Both the position numbers and the translations under genes were made by a program. Positions 1 through 10,121 of a stretch of 64,000 nt of DNA are shown one piece after another. The first letter of the stretch is position 1. Each line of letters opens with the position of its first letter. Location: positions 620,001-684,000 of the forward strand of contig CAVYKV010000003.1 in the NCBI GenBank assembly GCA_963769255.1, given 5' to 3'. The notes beneath the pieces are model-generated. The model searched no databases and was not told where the DNA came from. It was given only the letters and a program-made list of their open reading frames with translations. This stretch comes from JAKACA01 sp963769255 (GTDB lineage: Bacteria; Actinomycetota; Acidimicrobiia; Acidimicrobiales; Bog-793).

Positions 1-2
1 GT

Positions 3-479
3 GAGGAGAGCTATCTCCTGCCGGACGTCCTCGACGAGATGGCCGCTCGAGGGGTGATCCTCGTCCCGACCCTCTCGGTCTTCGACTACGTCGTCGAGTC
101 GGACGCCTTCCCGGCCTGGATGCGCGAGCGCGCTCGTGGGCTCGGCGAGCAGGCCCGCCGGAGCGTCGAGGCGGCAAGCCGCCACGGGGTCGGCATCGCC
201 ATGGGGGCCGACGCCCCGCCGCAGGGCGGCAACGCCCAGGAGCTCGTCCGCCTGGCCGATGCCGGGCTCACGGCCGGCGAGGCGATCGCAGCCGCCACGA
301 GCGTGGCGGCCCGCGCCTGCCGGATCGACGACCTCGTCGGGACGGTCGAGCCGGGCAAGGTGGCGGACCTCCTCGTCGTCGACGGCGACCCGTTGGGCGA
401 CGTGCGCCTGCTCGCCGACCACAGGGCCATCAGCCTCGTCCTGCGGGAGGGCATCGTGGTGACCGCCGACCGGACCTGA
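3..479 (+). CDS. Amidohydrolase family protein, C-terminal part (cut by window edge)
   Basis: The reading frame is open from the first bases of the window (EESYLPDVLDEMAARG...) and ends at 479, so the N-terminal part lies upstream. What remains is the C-terminal third of an imidazolonepropionase-like, metal-dependent amidohydrolase. A strand with the typical ARGVILVPTL is followed by GIAMGADAPP, which carries the aspartate that normally ligates or activates the metal water. The tail VAARACRIDDLVGTVEPGKVADLLVVDGDP is the usual return strand into the small beta-sandwich domain. The family hydrolyses C-N bonds in cyclic amides, peptides or related substrates in the cytoplasm. The substrate cannot be read from this fragment. 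It is co-directional with the CocE-like hydrolase 97 bp downstream, so a shared role in amide/ester catabolism is possible. Confidence 0.85.
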   Translation, partial: EESYLLPDVLDEMAARGVILVPTLSVFDYVVESDAFPAWMRERARGLGEQARRSVEAASRHGVGIAMGADAPPQGGNAQELVRLADAGLTAGEAIAAATSVAARACRIDDLVGTVEPGKVADLLVVDGDPLGDVRLLADHRAISLVLREGIVVTADRT

Positions 480-576
480 ACCCGCGGTCGCCAGGCGCTA
501 CACGGACCCGCTAGCGACAGCTCACCGCCAATTCACCCCAGCACCGCCGCAGGGGCTCCGGTAGCATCCGCCCGCA

Positions 577-2631
577 ATGGAGAGCGAACCGACTGTCGTG
601 ACCGAGTTCCCGCACACGGTGCGGGTCGTCCACCACGCCTGGATCCCGATGTCCGACGGCATGCGCCTTGCCGCCAAGCTGTGGATCCCGGAGGACGCCG
701 AGGAGCACCCCGTGCCGGCCATCCTCGAGTACATCCCCTACCGCAAGAACGACTGCACGGCCGTGCGCGACAACGCCATGCACGCCTACTTCGCCGGCCA
801 CGGCTACGTGTCGGTACGCGTCGACCTGCGAGGCTCGGGTGACTCCGACGGAATCCTCTACGACGAGTACCTGCCCCTCGAACAGTCCGACGGCGTCGAG
901 GTCATCGCCTGGCTGGCCGCCCAACCGTTCTGTTCGGGCACCGTCGGCATGATCGGGATCTCCTGGGGCGGTTTCAACGGCCTGCAGGTGGCCTCGCACG
1001 CGCCGCCCGCCCTGAAGGCCGTCGTCAGCGTCTGCTCGACGGACGACCGCTACACCGACGACGTCCACTACATCGGCGGCGTCCTGCACGGTGAGGATCA
1101 GCTGGGCTGGGCCTCGGTCATGCTCGGCTACAACGCCCGGCCGCCCGACCCCGAGGTCGTGGGGGAGAGCTGGCGGGAGCGGTGGTTCGAACGCCTGGAG
1201 AAGACGCCCGCCTACGTGGAGGAGTGGACGCGCCACCAGCGGCGGGACGCCTTCTGGAAGCAGGGCTCCGTCAACGAGAACTACAGCGCCATCAAGAGTG
1301 CCGTCTACATGGTGGGGGGTTGGCAGGACGGCTACAAGAACGCCATCCTTCGCTTCCTCGCCGGCTACGGCGGGCCCCGCAAAGGCCTCATCGGGCCCTG
1401 GGGCCACCAGTACCCGAACTTCGGCTCTCCCGGCCCGGCCATCGGCTTCCTGCAAGAGTGCGTCCGATGGTGGGACTGCCACCTGAAGGGCGACGACAAC
1501 GGGATCATGGACGAGCCGCAGCTCCGGGTCTTCCTCCCGGAGGCGATCCGACCGAGCCCGGCCTCACTCCCGCGTACGGGTGTCTGGCTGGCGGAGCCGA
1601 GCTGGCCGAGCCCGAACGTCACGACGCAGTCGTACCGGCCGTCGTCGGACGGGCGACTCCTCGAAGGGGATGAGCCGGCCAAGTCCGGTGCCCGGCTCGT
1701 ACCGTCCGTGCAGGCAATCGGCTTCGACTACGGCGTCTGGTGCGGCTACGGCGGCCCCGTCGACAACCCCTCCGAGCAGCGCGGTGAGGACTCGCGTTCG
1801 CTCGTGTTCGATTCGGCGCCGCTCGAGGGCGACGTGCCCATCCTCGGCCGTCCCCGCGCCGTGCTCGAGATCGAGAGCGATCAGCCCCTTGCCCAGGTGG
1901 CGGTCCGGCTCTGCGATCTCTGGCCGGACGGGGCGTCCACGCTGATCACGCGTGGGATGCTCAACCTGGCGCACCGCAGGGGTCACGAGGACCTGGCCCC
2001 GCTGCAGCCGGGCGTGGCGGAGACGGTCGTCGTCGAGCTCGACGCCGTCGGGTACAAGGTGCCGGCGGGGCACCGGGTGAGGATGGCGGTTTCTTCGGCC
2101 TACTTCCCGACGATGTGGCCGGCTCCGCGCCCCGTTGAGCTCACCGTCCATGCAGGTGGCTCGACGTCTCTCGAGCTCCCCGTGCGCCTGAGGCCCGCCG
2201 GCGAGGAAGACCGGGAGCCGGAGCACTTCGCCGCTCCGCAGGCGGCCCCCGAGCTCGCCTACGAAGCGCTCACCCCGCGGGACTCCGTGAGCTTCAACCG
2301 GGTGAGCCGGGACACCGGAACGGGCACGTACGAGCTCGTCACCTCGAGGCGCGACCGGCACGTGCGAATCGAGGAATCCGGCCGCGAGTACGCCGAGAGC
2401 GGGCGCGCCAGCTACCGGATCGTGGAAGGCGACCCCCTCTCGGCCCTCGTGACGTCCGAGCAGAGCCACCTCATCGCTCGGGGCGACTGGCGTACGCGGG
2501 TCGAGACGAAGAGCACCATCTCCGCCACGGAGGACGACTTCCTCCTCTCGAACGAGCTCGACGCCTTCGAGGGGGACGAGCGCGTCTTCTCCAAGGTGTG
2601 GCGGGCGCGCATCCCCCGCGACTACACCTGA
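577..2631 (+). CDS. CocE/NonD family serine hydrolase (paralogue 1)
   Basis: A 684-residue protein of the X-Pro dipeptidyl-peptidase S15 / cocaine esterase family, which cleaves esters or amides with a Ser-Asp-His triad. The alpha/beta-hydrolase part comes first. The nucleophile elbow GISWGGFNG places the serine near residue 129, GGWQDGYKNA puts the aspartate near 251, and GPWGHQYP puts the histidine near 277. The C-terminal third is the family's jelly-roll domain (VPAGHRVRMAVSSAYFP motif). There is no signal peptide, so it should be cytoplasmic. It starts with ATG at 577 and is followed 64 bp later by an alcohol dehydrogenase, which could oxidise a released alcohol. Two close paralogues lie on the opposite strand at 8077 and 11957, next to a peptide ABC importer. 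The natural substrate is unknown. Confidence 0.92.
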   Translation: MESEPTVVTEFPHTVRVVHHAWIPMSDGMRLAAKLWIPEDAEEHPVPAILEYIPYRKNDCTAVRDNAMHAYFAGHGYVSVRVDLRGSGDSDGILYDEYLPLEQSDGVEVIAWLAAQPFCSGTVGMIGISWGGFNGLQVASHAPPALKAVVSVCSTDDRYTDDVHYIGGVLHGEDQLGWASVMLGYNARPPDPEVVGESWRERWFERLEKTPAYVEEWTRHQRRDAFWKQGSVNENYSAIKSAVYMVGGWQDGYKNAILRFLAGYGGPRKGLIGPWGHQYPNFGSPGPAIGFLQECVRWWDCHLKGDDNGIMDEPQLRVFLPEAIRPSPASLPRTGVWLAEPSWPSPNVTTQSYRPSSDGRLLEGDEPAKSGARLVPSVQAIGFDYGVWCGYGGPVDNPSEQRGEDSRSLVFDSAPLEGDVPILGRPRAVLEIESDQPLAQVAVRLCDLWPDGASTLITRGMLNLAHRRGHEDLAPLQPGVAETVVVELDAVGYKVPAGHRVRMAVSSAYFPTMWPAPRPVELTVHAGGSTSLELPVRLRPAGEEDREPEHFAAPQAAPELAYEALTPRDSVSFNRVSRDTGTGTYELVTSRRDRHVRIEESGREYAESGRASYRIVEGDPLSALVTSEQSHLIARGDWRTRVETKSTISATEDDFLLSNELDAFEGDERVFSKVWRARIPRDYT

Positions 2632-2695
2632 ACCGCCGGCCGGGAAGCCCGCCAGACTGACCCGGCGTCCCTGATCCGAGGAGGTGCAGGTCGTC

Positions 2696-3793
2696 ATGCC
2701 GAAGGCAGCGGTCCTCTACGAGTTCGCGTCACCCCTCGTCATCGAGGAGATCGACGTCGACCCGCCCGAGGCGGGCGAGGTCGCCGTCAGGATGGTGGCG
2801 AGCGGTGTCTGCCACTCGGACCTCCACATGCAGCAGGGCATCCACCGCTGCAAGGTGCCGGCCATCATCGGGCACGAGGGCGCCGGCATCGTGGAGGCGG
2901 TGGGCGAGGGAGTGCGCCATCTCGTGCCCGGCGACCACGTCATCATGTCGTGGTTGCCCTATTGCGGCCGGTGCCGTTTCTGCGTGAGCGGCCGGCCGGA
3001 GCTGTGCGACGACCTCGAGTGGTCGGACGCCGGCACGATGCCCGACGGAGGGGTGCGCTTTTCGGCGGGCGGCCGGCCCATCCTGCACAGCACGACGTCG
3101 TCCTTCTCCGAGTTGACCGTCGTGCCCGCCCAGACGGCCATCAAGGTCGACGAGTCGCTCGACCTCGTCGCCCTCGCTCTCCTCGGCTGCGCCGTCATGA
3201 CCGGCGTTGGCGCCGTCCTCAACACCGCCGGGGTCGAGGCGGGCGCCTCCGTCGCCGTCGTCGGTTGCGGCGGTGTCGGCCTGAGCATCGTGCAAGGGGC
3301 CCGCATCGCCGGGGCGACGACCATCGTGGCCGTCGACCCCGTCGAGTCGAAGCGGTCGCTGGCACGGCGCCTGGGCGCCACGCACGGGATCGACCCGGGG
3401 GCCGGCGACGTCGGCGCCGCCCTGCGGGAGATCGTGCCGACCGGTACCGACTACGCCTTCGAGGCGCTCGGGCGGCCCGAGACGATCGAGACGGCCATCG
3501 GGCTCATCGGAAAGGGCGGCACGGCCGTGCTCGTCGGCATGGCGCCTCCGAGTGCCCGCATCCCCATCGACGCCCTCATGATGACGGTGCAGGAGCGGAC
3601 CGTGAAGGGCTCCTGGTACGGCTCCTGCCGCCCGAGCCTCGACTTCCCGCGACTCGTGGATCTCTACCGGACGGGCGCCCTCGACCTCGAGTCCATGGTG
3701 TCGGCGCGCTGTCGCCTCGAGGAGGTGAACGACGCCTTCGCCGCCATGGAGCGGGGAGAGGTGGCGCGCACCGTCATCGACTATCGGCTCTGA
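2696..3793 (+). CDS. Zinc-dependent alcohol dehydrogenase, class III-like
   Basis: A medium-chain dehydrogenase/reductase of 365 residues that oxidises a primary alcohol to an aldehyde with an NAD-type cofactor. Catalytic zinc ligands are visible: Cys39 in SGVCHSD and His60-Glu61 in GHEG. The structural-zinc lobe has Cys90, Cys93, Cys96 and Cys104 (CGRCRFC then ELC). The Rossmann fold has VVGCGGVGLS around residue 190. The ATG at 2696 is chosen because GAGGAGG (2679-2685) lies 10 bases upstream; a GTG at 2684 overlaps that site and is less likely. The length and zinc lobe resemble the class III / NDMA-dependent group, but the exact substrate is not determinable. It is co-directional with the CocE-like hydrolase and converges on the ABC importer genes. 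Confidence 0.9.
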   Translation: MPKAAVLYEFASPLVIEEIDVDPPEAGEVAVRMVASGVCHSDLHMQQGIHRCKVPAIIGHEGAGIVEAVGEGVRHLVPGDHVIMSWLPYCGRCRFCVSGRPELCDDLEWSDAGTMPDGGVRFSAGGRPILHSTTSSFSELTVVPAQTAIKVDESLDLVALALLGCAVMTGVGAVLNTAGVEAGASVAVVGCGGVGLSIVQGARIAGATTIVAVDPVESKRSLARRLGATHGIDPGAGDVGAALREIVPTGTDYAFEALGRPETIETAIGLIGKGGTAVLVGMAPPSARIPIDALMMTVQERTVKGSWYGSCRPSLDFPRLVDLYRTGALDLESMVSARCRLEEVNDAFAAMERGEVARTVIDYRL

Positions 3794-3809
3794 GCGAGAT
3801 CGCCGGCTC

Positions 3810-3841
3810 CCGGGCGAGATGTCACCCGAGACGTCGCCCGG
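3810..3841. terminator. Candidate bidirectional terminator between convergent genes
   Basis: An 8-bp perfect stem, ccgggcga (3810-3817) and tcgcccgg (3834-3841), sits in the 52-bp gap between the stop of the alcohol dehydrogenase (+ strand) and the stop of the dppF-like ATPase (- strand). There is no clear T tract, as is common in GC-rich actinobacteria. The position favours a shared terminator, but the evidence is only the inverted repeat. Confidence 0.45.
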
Positions 3842-3845
3842 TTCA

Positions 3846-4881
3846 TCAGACCGCCGGCGCCTCCGCCACCTCTTTCCAGCGGATGCAGGCGACGGAGCGC
3901 TCCTCCGACACGGTCTCGAGCGCCGGGTCGGTCGAGCGGCACTCGTCGACGGCGAAGGGGCAGCGTGGGTGGAAGTGGCAGCCGGACGGCGGGTTTCTCG
4001 GGCTCGGGATCTCGCCTGTGACGACAGCGGTCCGCTTGCCGCGGCGGTCCATCTCCGGGATGGCTGCGATGAGGGCACGCGTGTAGGGGTGGAGGGGCGA
4101 GTCGTAGATCTGTTCGGCCGGCCCTGTTTCGACGACGCGGCCGAGGTACATGACGGCGATGCGGTCGGCGAGGTAGCCCACGACGTTGAGGGCGTGCGTG
4201 ATGATGAGGTAGGCGGTGCCGTAGTCCGAGCGCAGGGACTGCAGCAGGTTGAGGATGGCGCTGGCGGCGGAGACATCGAGGCCGGCCGTCGGCTCGTCCG
4301 CAACGATGAGGCGGGGCCGTAGCGCCAGCGCCCGGGCGATCCCGACGCGCCGTGCCTGGCCGCCGGAGAGCTCGTGCGGGTAGTAGTCGGCGAGCCGCTT
4401 CGGCAGCTCGACCATCTCGAGGAGGTCGCTCGACCGTGTACCGCTGGTCCGCCGGGATCTCGTGGATCGTGTAGGGCTCCATGAGGAGCTTGGACACCCG
4501 CATGCGGGGGCTCAAGCTCGAGTGCGGATCCTGGAAGATCATCACGGCGTCACGGCGGAACCGCTGCATGTCGGCCCGGTCGAACCGCGTCACGTCGTGG
4601 CCGCGAAAGATGATCTGGCCGCTCGTCACCTTCGTGAGCCGCAGCGTGGCGAGAGCGAGCGTCGTCTTGCCGGAGCCCGACTCGCCCACGACGCCGACGA
4701 CCTCGCTCTCTCCCATCTCGAGGTCGACGCCGTCGACGGCGCGCAGCGGGTGGTCCCTGCCGAGGGCCCTCAGGAGCCAGCTGTCACTGGCGAAGACGAC
4801 GCGCAGATCCTCGACGCGCAGGAGCTCGCTACGCCGGCCGTCGGCGGTCGGCTCGGCGAGCACCGGGGCCGCATCCGTCAT
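3846..4881 (-). CDS. dppF: Peptide ABC transporter ATPase, DppF/OppF type, frameshifted
   Basis: The second ATP-binding subunit of the peptide importer. It starts with ATG at 4881 in an ATGA overlap with the upstream dppD-like gene. The first frame carries Walker A (GESGSGKT) and the Q loop (IFQDPHSS). It then shifts by one base near 4428 into the frame with the signature LSGGQ, Walker B LIVADEPT, the switch histidine (ITHALNVV) and the oligopeptide-transporter C-terminal cysteine motif (CHFHPRCPF...C). Removing one base restores RYTVEDLLEMVELPKRLADYY, a seamless family sequence. The total length is 3n+1. Either this is an inactivated gene or, more likely, there is one inserted base in the sequence. 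All other key motifs are intact. Confidence 0.85.
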
Positions 4882-5939
4882 GGCGTCGCCTCCGGCTCGT
4901 TCACGCCGCTCTGGGAATGGCGCCCGGCAGAGGCCGGGTCTCGCATGTGGCAGCGCACCGCCTCGCTCGTGAGGCTGGCGACGAGCCGCGGTTCCTCGTC
5001 CCGGCAGACCGCTTCGGTGTAACGGCATCGGGAGGCAAAACGGCACCCCTTCAGCTCCCCCGTCAGCGACGGCACCTGGCCGGGGATGCTGGCGAGCGGG
5101 CGGCCGCGGTTCGACCTCGTCGGGACCGCCTGCAGGAGCGCCTCGGTGTAGGGGTGCTGCGGGTTGGCGAAGACGTCGGTGACCCGACCCTGCTCGACGA
5201 TCTGGCCGGCGTACATGACGACGACGCGGTCGCAGATCTCGGCCACGACGCTGAGGTCGTGCGTCACGAAGAGAATGGTGAGGTCCCGGCCCGCCTTGAT
5301 CTGCCGCAGCAGCGCCAGGATCTGAGCCTCCGTCGTGACGTCGAGCGCCGAGGTGGGTTCGTCGGCGATGAGCAGCTCCGGGTCGAGCGAGAGCGCCATG
5401 GCGATGACGACGCGCTGCCGCATGCCGCCCGACAGCTGGTGCGGGTAGCTGCGGACCACCTGCTCGGGGTCGGGCAGGCCGACCTGACCGAGAAGCGAGA
5501 TGGCACGGGCGAGGAATTGCTTGCGCTCCTGCCGGCTCGGGCGTCGGCCGGCGTGCGCCAGCTGCACGTCCACCATCTGGCTGCCGATGCGAAACGTCGG
5601 GTTGAGCGAGGTGAGGGGGTCCTGGAAAATCATGGCGATCTTGTCGCCCCGCATCTTCCGCAGCTCCTCGGTGGAGAGCCCGGCAAGGTCCCTCGACCCC
5701 TCGAGAAGGATCTTCCCGCCCACGATGCGTCCGTTGGCCGGCAGCAGCCGCAGGATCGTGAGGGCGAGCGTGCTCTTCCCGGAGCCGGACTCGCCCACCA
5801 CGCCGACCACCTCTCCCCGGCCGACGGCGAGGTCGACACCGGGCAGCACCTTCAAGACGGTGCCGCGGCTGCGGTACTCGACGGACAGGTCCTCGATCTG
5901 CAGGACGAGGTCGTCGGCCGCCGTGGTCATGCCCGCCAT
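4878..5939 (-). CDS. dppD: Peptide ABC transporter ATPase, DppD/OppD type
   Basis: A 353-residue ABC ATPase that powers peptide or nickel-type import at the inner face of the membrane. Visible in order: Walker A GESGSGKST, Q loop MIFQDPLTSLNP, signature LSGGMRQR, Walker B LLIADEPTSALD, switch THDLSVV, then the oligo_HPY C-terminal domain with CRFASRCRY and a further cysteine, typical of the Dpp/Opp group. The first ATG is at 5939. A second ATG at 5930 overlaps the permease stop as ATGA and may be the coupled start. It sits between the permease gene and the dppF-like ATPase, and the two ATPases should form the heterodimer of the importer. Confidence 0.92.
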   Translation of the reverse strand: MAGMTTAADDLVLQIEDLSVEYRSRGTVLKVLPGVDLAVGRGEVVGVVGESGSGKSTLALTILRLLPANGRIVGGKILLEGSRDLAGLSTEELRKMRGDKIAMIFQDPLTSLNPTFRIGSQMVDVQLAHAGRRPSRQERKQFLARAISLLGQVGLPDPEQVVRSYPHQLSGGMRQRVVIAMALSLDPELLIADEPTSALDVTTEAQILALLRQIKAGRDLTILFVTHDLSVVAEICDRVVVMYAGQIVEQGRVTDVFANPQHPYTEALLQAVPTRSNRGRPLASIPGQVPSLTGELKGCRFASRCRYTEAVCRDEEPRLVASLTSEAVRCHMRDPASAGRHSQSGVNEPEATP

Positions 5940-6865
5940 CTCGAGACGCCCCTGAGGCGCGGGTCGAGGACATCGCGGAGCGCCTCGCCGAAGGTGAGGA
6001 AGCCGATCGTGGCGATGCCGAGCATGAGCGAAGCGAAGAGCACGGCCCAGGGCGCCTGGAAGATCGAGCTGAAGCCGTCGGAGAGGATGGACCCCCAGGA
6101 CGGGTTCGGCGGAGGCACGCCGAGGCCGAGGAAGGAGAGCCCGGCTTCGGTCGTGATGGCGCTCGGTGTGTCCATGGCGAGGAGGATGAAGAGGGGCGCC
6201 ACGATGTTGGGCAGGACGTGGCGGGCCATGATGCGGAGCCGGCCGGCTCCGAGGGCGCGTTCAGCGAGGATGTACTGGTTCTGTTTCACCGAGAGGACGA
6301 GTGCCCGGCTCGTGCGGGCGTAGTTGGGGCAGAAGGCGACGGCGATGACGATGACGAGGTTGCGCAGCGACGAGCCGAGCACCGTGAGGAGGGCGAGGGC
6401 GAGCACGATGGCCGGGAACGACTGGAACGTGTCGGTGATGAGGACGACGACGTTGTCGACGAGGCCTCCGAGGTAACCGCCGAGCATCCCGAGCAGGAGG
6501 CCGACGCCGAGGGCGATGGCGATGGCCGGGACTGCCACCTGCAGCTCGATCCTCGTGCCGTAGATGAGCCGGGAGAGGATGTCGCGGCCGAGCTGGTCGG
6601 TGCCGAGCAGATGGTGGAGCGTGGGGCCCTGCAGGGGAGCGTTGACGTCGATGGCGCTGAACGAATAGGGGGCGAGCTCGGGTCCGAAGATGGCGAGGAC
6701 AATGAGGCCGAGGACGATGACGGTGCCGATGAGGCCGCCCGGCGTCGTGAGGATGGAGCCGACCGTGCCCCGCGCACGCCGTCGCCTCGTCGGGGAAGGC
6801 CCGAGGAGGTCAGGCTCCAGCAGGCTTCCGGGGTCACCGGGGCGGGCGGCACTGAGCAGCGTCAT
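5927..6865 (-). CDS. dppC: Peptide ABC transporter permease, DppC/OppC type
   Basis: A 312-residue integral membrane subunit. A hydrophilic N-terminus rich in Arg precedes a first membrane helix (GGLIGTVIVLGLIVLAIFG). The periplasmic DPNAPLQ-like segment reads DVNAPLQGPTLHHLLGTDQLGRDILSRLIYGTR, a hallmark of DppC proteins. The EAA-loop region (RALGAGRLRIMARHVLPNI) contacts the ATPases. Five to six helices are visible. It overlaps the dppD start and follows the dppB-like gene by 10 bp. It forms the translocation pore with DppB. Confidence 0.92.
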   Translation of the reverse strand: MTLLSAARPGDPGSLLEPDLLGPSPTRRRRARGTVGSILTTPGGLIGTVIVLGLIVLAIFGPELAPYSFSAIDVNAPLQGPTLHHLLGTDQLGRDILSRLIYGTRIELQVAVPAIAIALGVGLLLGMLGGYLGGLVDNVVVLITDTFQSFPAIVLALALLTVLGSSLRNLVIVIAVAFCPNYARTSRALVLSVKQNQYILAERALGAGRLRIMARHVLPNIVAPLFILLAMDTPSAITTEAGLSFLGLGVPPPNPSWGSILSDGFSSIFQAPWAVLFASLMLGIATIGFLTFGEALRDVLDPRLRGVSRWRA

Positions 6866-6875
6866 AGTCGCCCTC

Positions 6876-7836
6876 TCACGTCACTGACCTCTGTCCGAGC
6901 TGGATGCGGCTGTCGAGCAGGCGGTAGCTGATGTCGGCGAGAAGGTTGGCGACGATCACCATGAGGGCGATGATGAGGGCGGTGCCCTGCACGATGGGGA
7001 AGTTCCGGGAGGCGATGGCGTTGTAGGCGAGCAGCCCGAGCCCGGGACGGTCGAAGATCACCTCGATGAAGATGGCCCCGCCGAGGAGGTTGCCGAGGCC
7101 GACGCCGAGCACGGCGACGACGGGGGCGGCGGCGTTCTTGAGGGCGTACTTGTAGAAGACCTTGGTGCGGCGGATGCCGAAGGCCTGGGCCGTGCGGACG
7201 TAGTTGGCCGTCAACACCTCGAGCATGTTGGAGCGCACGAGACGGGCGATGTACCCGATCCAGCCGAGTGCGAGGGCCACGGCGGGGAGCACGAGGTGGT
7301 CCAGCTCGTCGAGGGGCTGGCCGGGAGTCCCGGCACCGATGACGGGGAGGATGTGGAAGTGCACGGCGAACAGGAGGATGAGGAGCAGGCCGACGACGAA
7401 GGGGGGCGCCGTGATGACCGAGATGGAGATGATGCCGATCGCCCGGTCGAGGATGCTGCCCGGCTTCGTGGCGGCGATGACGCCGAGGGGGAGGCCCACG
7501 ACGACGGCGAGACCGAGCCCGCTGAGGGCGAGGATGACGGTGTAGGGGAGGTTCTGCATGACGAGGCTCGCCACCGTCTGGTCCGTGACGAAGTCGATGC
7601 CGAGGTTGCCGTGCAGCGGCATGCCAGATGTACTGGTAGATCTGCACGGGAACCGAGACGTTGAGCCCCATCTCCTGGCGCACCTGCTTGATGAGGGCGG
7701 CATTGGCGTGCGGACCGAAGATGAAGGTCACGGGGTTGCCGGGGATGAGCCGGTCGAGGATGGCGAGGAAGGCCATCACGATGATGATGACGATGAGGGC
7801 CGTCACCAGTCGGCGGATGAGGTAGCGGATCAGCAT
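6876..7836 (-). CDS. dppB: Peptide ABC transporter permease, DppB/OppB type, frameshifted
   Basis: The partner permease. The first 60 residues (MLIRYLIRRLVTALIVIIIV..., then RLIPGNP and GPHANAA) are in one frame. Near 7620 the frame shifts by one base, and the remaining 260 residues (LHGNLGIDFVTDQTVASLV ... EAA-like RTAQAFGIRRTKVFYKYALKNA ... DRPGLGLLAYNAI ... DISYRLLDSRI) are in the next. Restoring the frame gives a normal 319-residue DppB. The total length is 3n+1, as in the other interrupted genes of this window. It stands first among the four cytoplasmic/membrane importer genes, with 240 bp of non-coding DNA upstream, in which I see no clear regulatory motif. Confidence 0.85.
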
Positions 7837-8076
7837 CGGCCGATTCCCCGGGCCGACTCGGTGCTGACGGTCGTCTCATCACGTCGGCAAGCTCCGGCGA
7901 CAGCCACTCTCCCCCTCCAACCGCCAGGTCCTGCGATGAACAGGCTGTGCCGGGTGTCCCGAGCTACCTGGGACGAGCCGAAGCTACCACCGCTCCCGGG
8001 ACGGCCGCTCGCGAGGGGCACCGCCGGTCGCGGCTGTGCTGGCCTGCTGTGCAGGCTGGTGTGTCGGAGGCCCAGC

Positions 8077-10114
8077 TCAGACGAGATCACGGGGGACAGC
8101 CCGGCGCCACGACTTGGCGAAGATACGTCGGTCCCCCTCGTAACCCTCCACGAGGTTGGTGAGGAGGAACTCCTCCGCCGATGCCGACATGGTGCTGTAG
8201 GTGTGCACCCGCGTCTGCCACTCCCCCCGGGAGATGGAGATCTCGTGCTCGGCGCTGTTGAAGGCCGAGAGGGGGTCGCCCTCGACGATCCGGTGCAGGT
8301 TGAGGGCGTTCGAGTCGTACACGATGCCGGCGTCGATCAGGTTCATGTGGTGCTGGCCGGTCAGCACGATGTCCAGGCGTCCCGTGGCGGCGTCCCGCAG
8401 GAGGGTGCGACCGCCGTCCTCGTCGCCACTTACCTCGTGAGGCGGCGACGGGGCTTCCTCCGGCTCGGCGAAGTGTGATGGGGGCTCGTGGGCTCCCGGG
8501 CCTCCCGTCCACACGGGGACGTCGAGGCTCGAGCGGCCCGTGAAGAGGCTGAGGTTCACCGCCACGGGTGACGGCCACGCCCATGGCCAGTAGGTGGGCG
8601 ACACGGCCAGGCGCAGGCGGTGGCCGGCGGGGACCGAGTAGCCGATCGAGTTGAGCTGCACGCGCGACGAGGTAGCGCTCGCCGACGGCGAGTGGCTCAG
8701 GGTTCTCGTCGCTGTCGCGATGGGTGAGGTTGAGCAGGCCGCGGGTGATGAGATGCGACGTCCCGTCCGGCCAGATGTCGTTCAGCCGGGCGACGACCAG
8801 GGCGAGGGGTTGATCGCTCGCCACCTCGAGATGGGCGATGGGGAAGCCGAGGATCTCGACGGTCTCGGCCAGCGGCTCGGTGTCGAAGCAGAGCGACTGG
8901 CCGTCCTCCGGCCGTTGGTCGGCAGGGTTGTCGACCGGTCCCCCGTGGCCGCCCCAGGTGCCGGCGTCGGCGGCAGGCGCCTGCGCCCCCTTGATCGTGA
9001 GCTGCCGGTCGGCGGGCTGCGTCCCGTCCTCCCCGACGAGTGTCCCGTCGCCGGCGAGCCGGAGCGTGCGGACGACGACCTCCGGAGAGGGCCACGACTC
9101 GGTGGCGAGCCAGCGTCCCGGCCAGTAGGAGCGGCCGGGGTCGGGCATGACCGAGTCGGCCATGTAGACGCGCAGCTTCGGCTCGTCCATGATGCCGTTG
9201 TCGACGCCCTTCAAGTGGCAGTCCCACCAGCGGACGGCCTCCTGGAGAAACCCGATCGCCGGCCCCGGCGCCCCACTCTCGGGGTAGACGTGGGCCCAGG
9301 GGCCGATCAAACCCTTGCTCGGCCCCGCGTAGCCCTCGAGGAACCGCAGAATGGCGTTGCGGTAGGCGTCCGTCCACCCCCCCACCATGTAGACGGGGAC
9401 CTTGATGGCCGAGTAGTCCTCGCACACGGAGCCCTGTTTCCAGAAGTCGTCCCGGCGTTGGTGCTCCACCCAGGCTTCCAGGAAGGGCGGTGTGCGCTCC
9501 ATGCGGTCGAGCCAGATCTCCCGCCAGGCCTCCCCCACGACGGTGGGGTCGGGCGGGCGGGCGTCGTAGGCGAGCATGACGGATGCCCACTGCAGCATGT
9601 TGGAGGCCAAGAGGCAGCCGCCCATGTAGTGGACGTCGTCGGCGTAGCGGTCGTCGGTGGAGGCGACGCTGATGACGGCGCCGAGCTCGTCGGGAGCGAG
9701 GGCGGCGATCTGCAGCCCGTTGAAACCGCCCCACGACTTGCCGATGATCCCGACCTTGCCCGTGCACCAGGGCTGGCTGGCGAGCCAGCGGACCACCTCG
9801 ACACCGTCGGTCTGCTCGAGGGGCAGGTACTCGTCCTCGAGGATGCCGTCAGAGTCACCCGATCCGCGGATGTCGACGCGAACGGAGGCGTAGCCGCAGC
9901 CGGCGAAGTACCCGTGGATGGGGGCGTCGCGCAGCGCCAGGTTGTCGTTCTTCCGGTACGGCACATACTCCATGACGGCAGGCACCGGGCTCTCGGCGGC
10001 GTCCTCCGGCAGCCAGATGCGGGCCGAGAGGCGGCAGCCGTCCGATATGGGGATCCAGACGTGTTCAATGAGCTCGACACGGCGGTCGAACTCCGTCCTG
10101 ACCGGAGTGCTCAT
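8077..10114 (-). CDS. CocE/NonD family serine hydrolase (paralogue 2), frameshifted
   Basis: This is the second CocE-like hydrolase, 678 residues after correction. The triad positions are intact in the main frame: GKSWGGFNG, GGWTDAYRNA and GPWAHVYP. In GERYLVA|VQLNSIGYSVPAGH the frame slips by one base near 8662. Aligned without gaps to paralogue 3 (GERYGIEVALNSMAYSLPAGH), exactly one inserted base explains the break. The C-terminal jelly-roll domain then continues normally to FAKSWRRAVPRDLV. It lies 7 bp downstream of the substrate-binding lipoprotein and upstream of the importer permeases, which suggests that imported esters or acyl-peptides are cleaved inside the cell. No signal peptide is seen. 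Confidence 0.88.
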
Positions 10115-10121
10115 GGCGTGC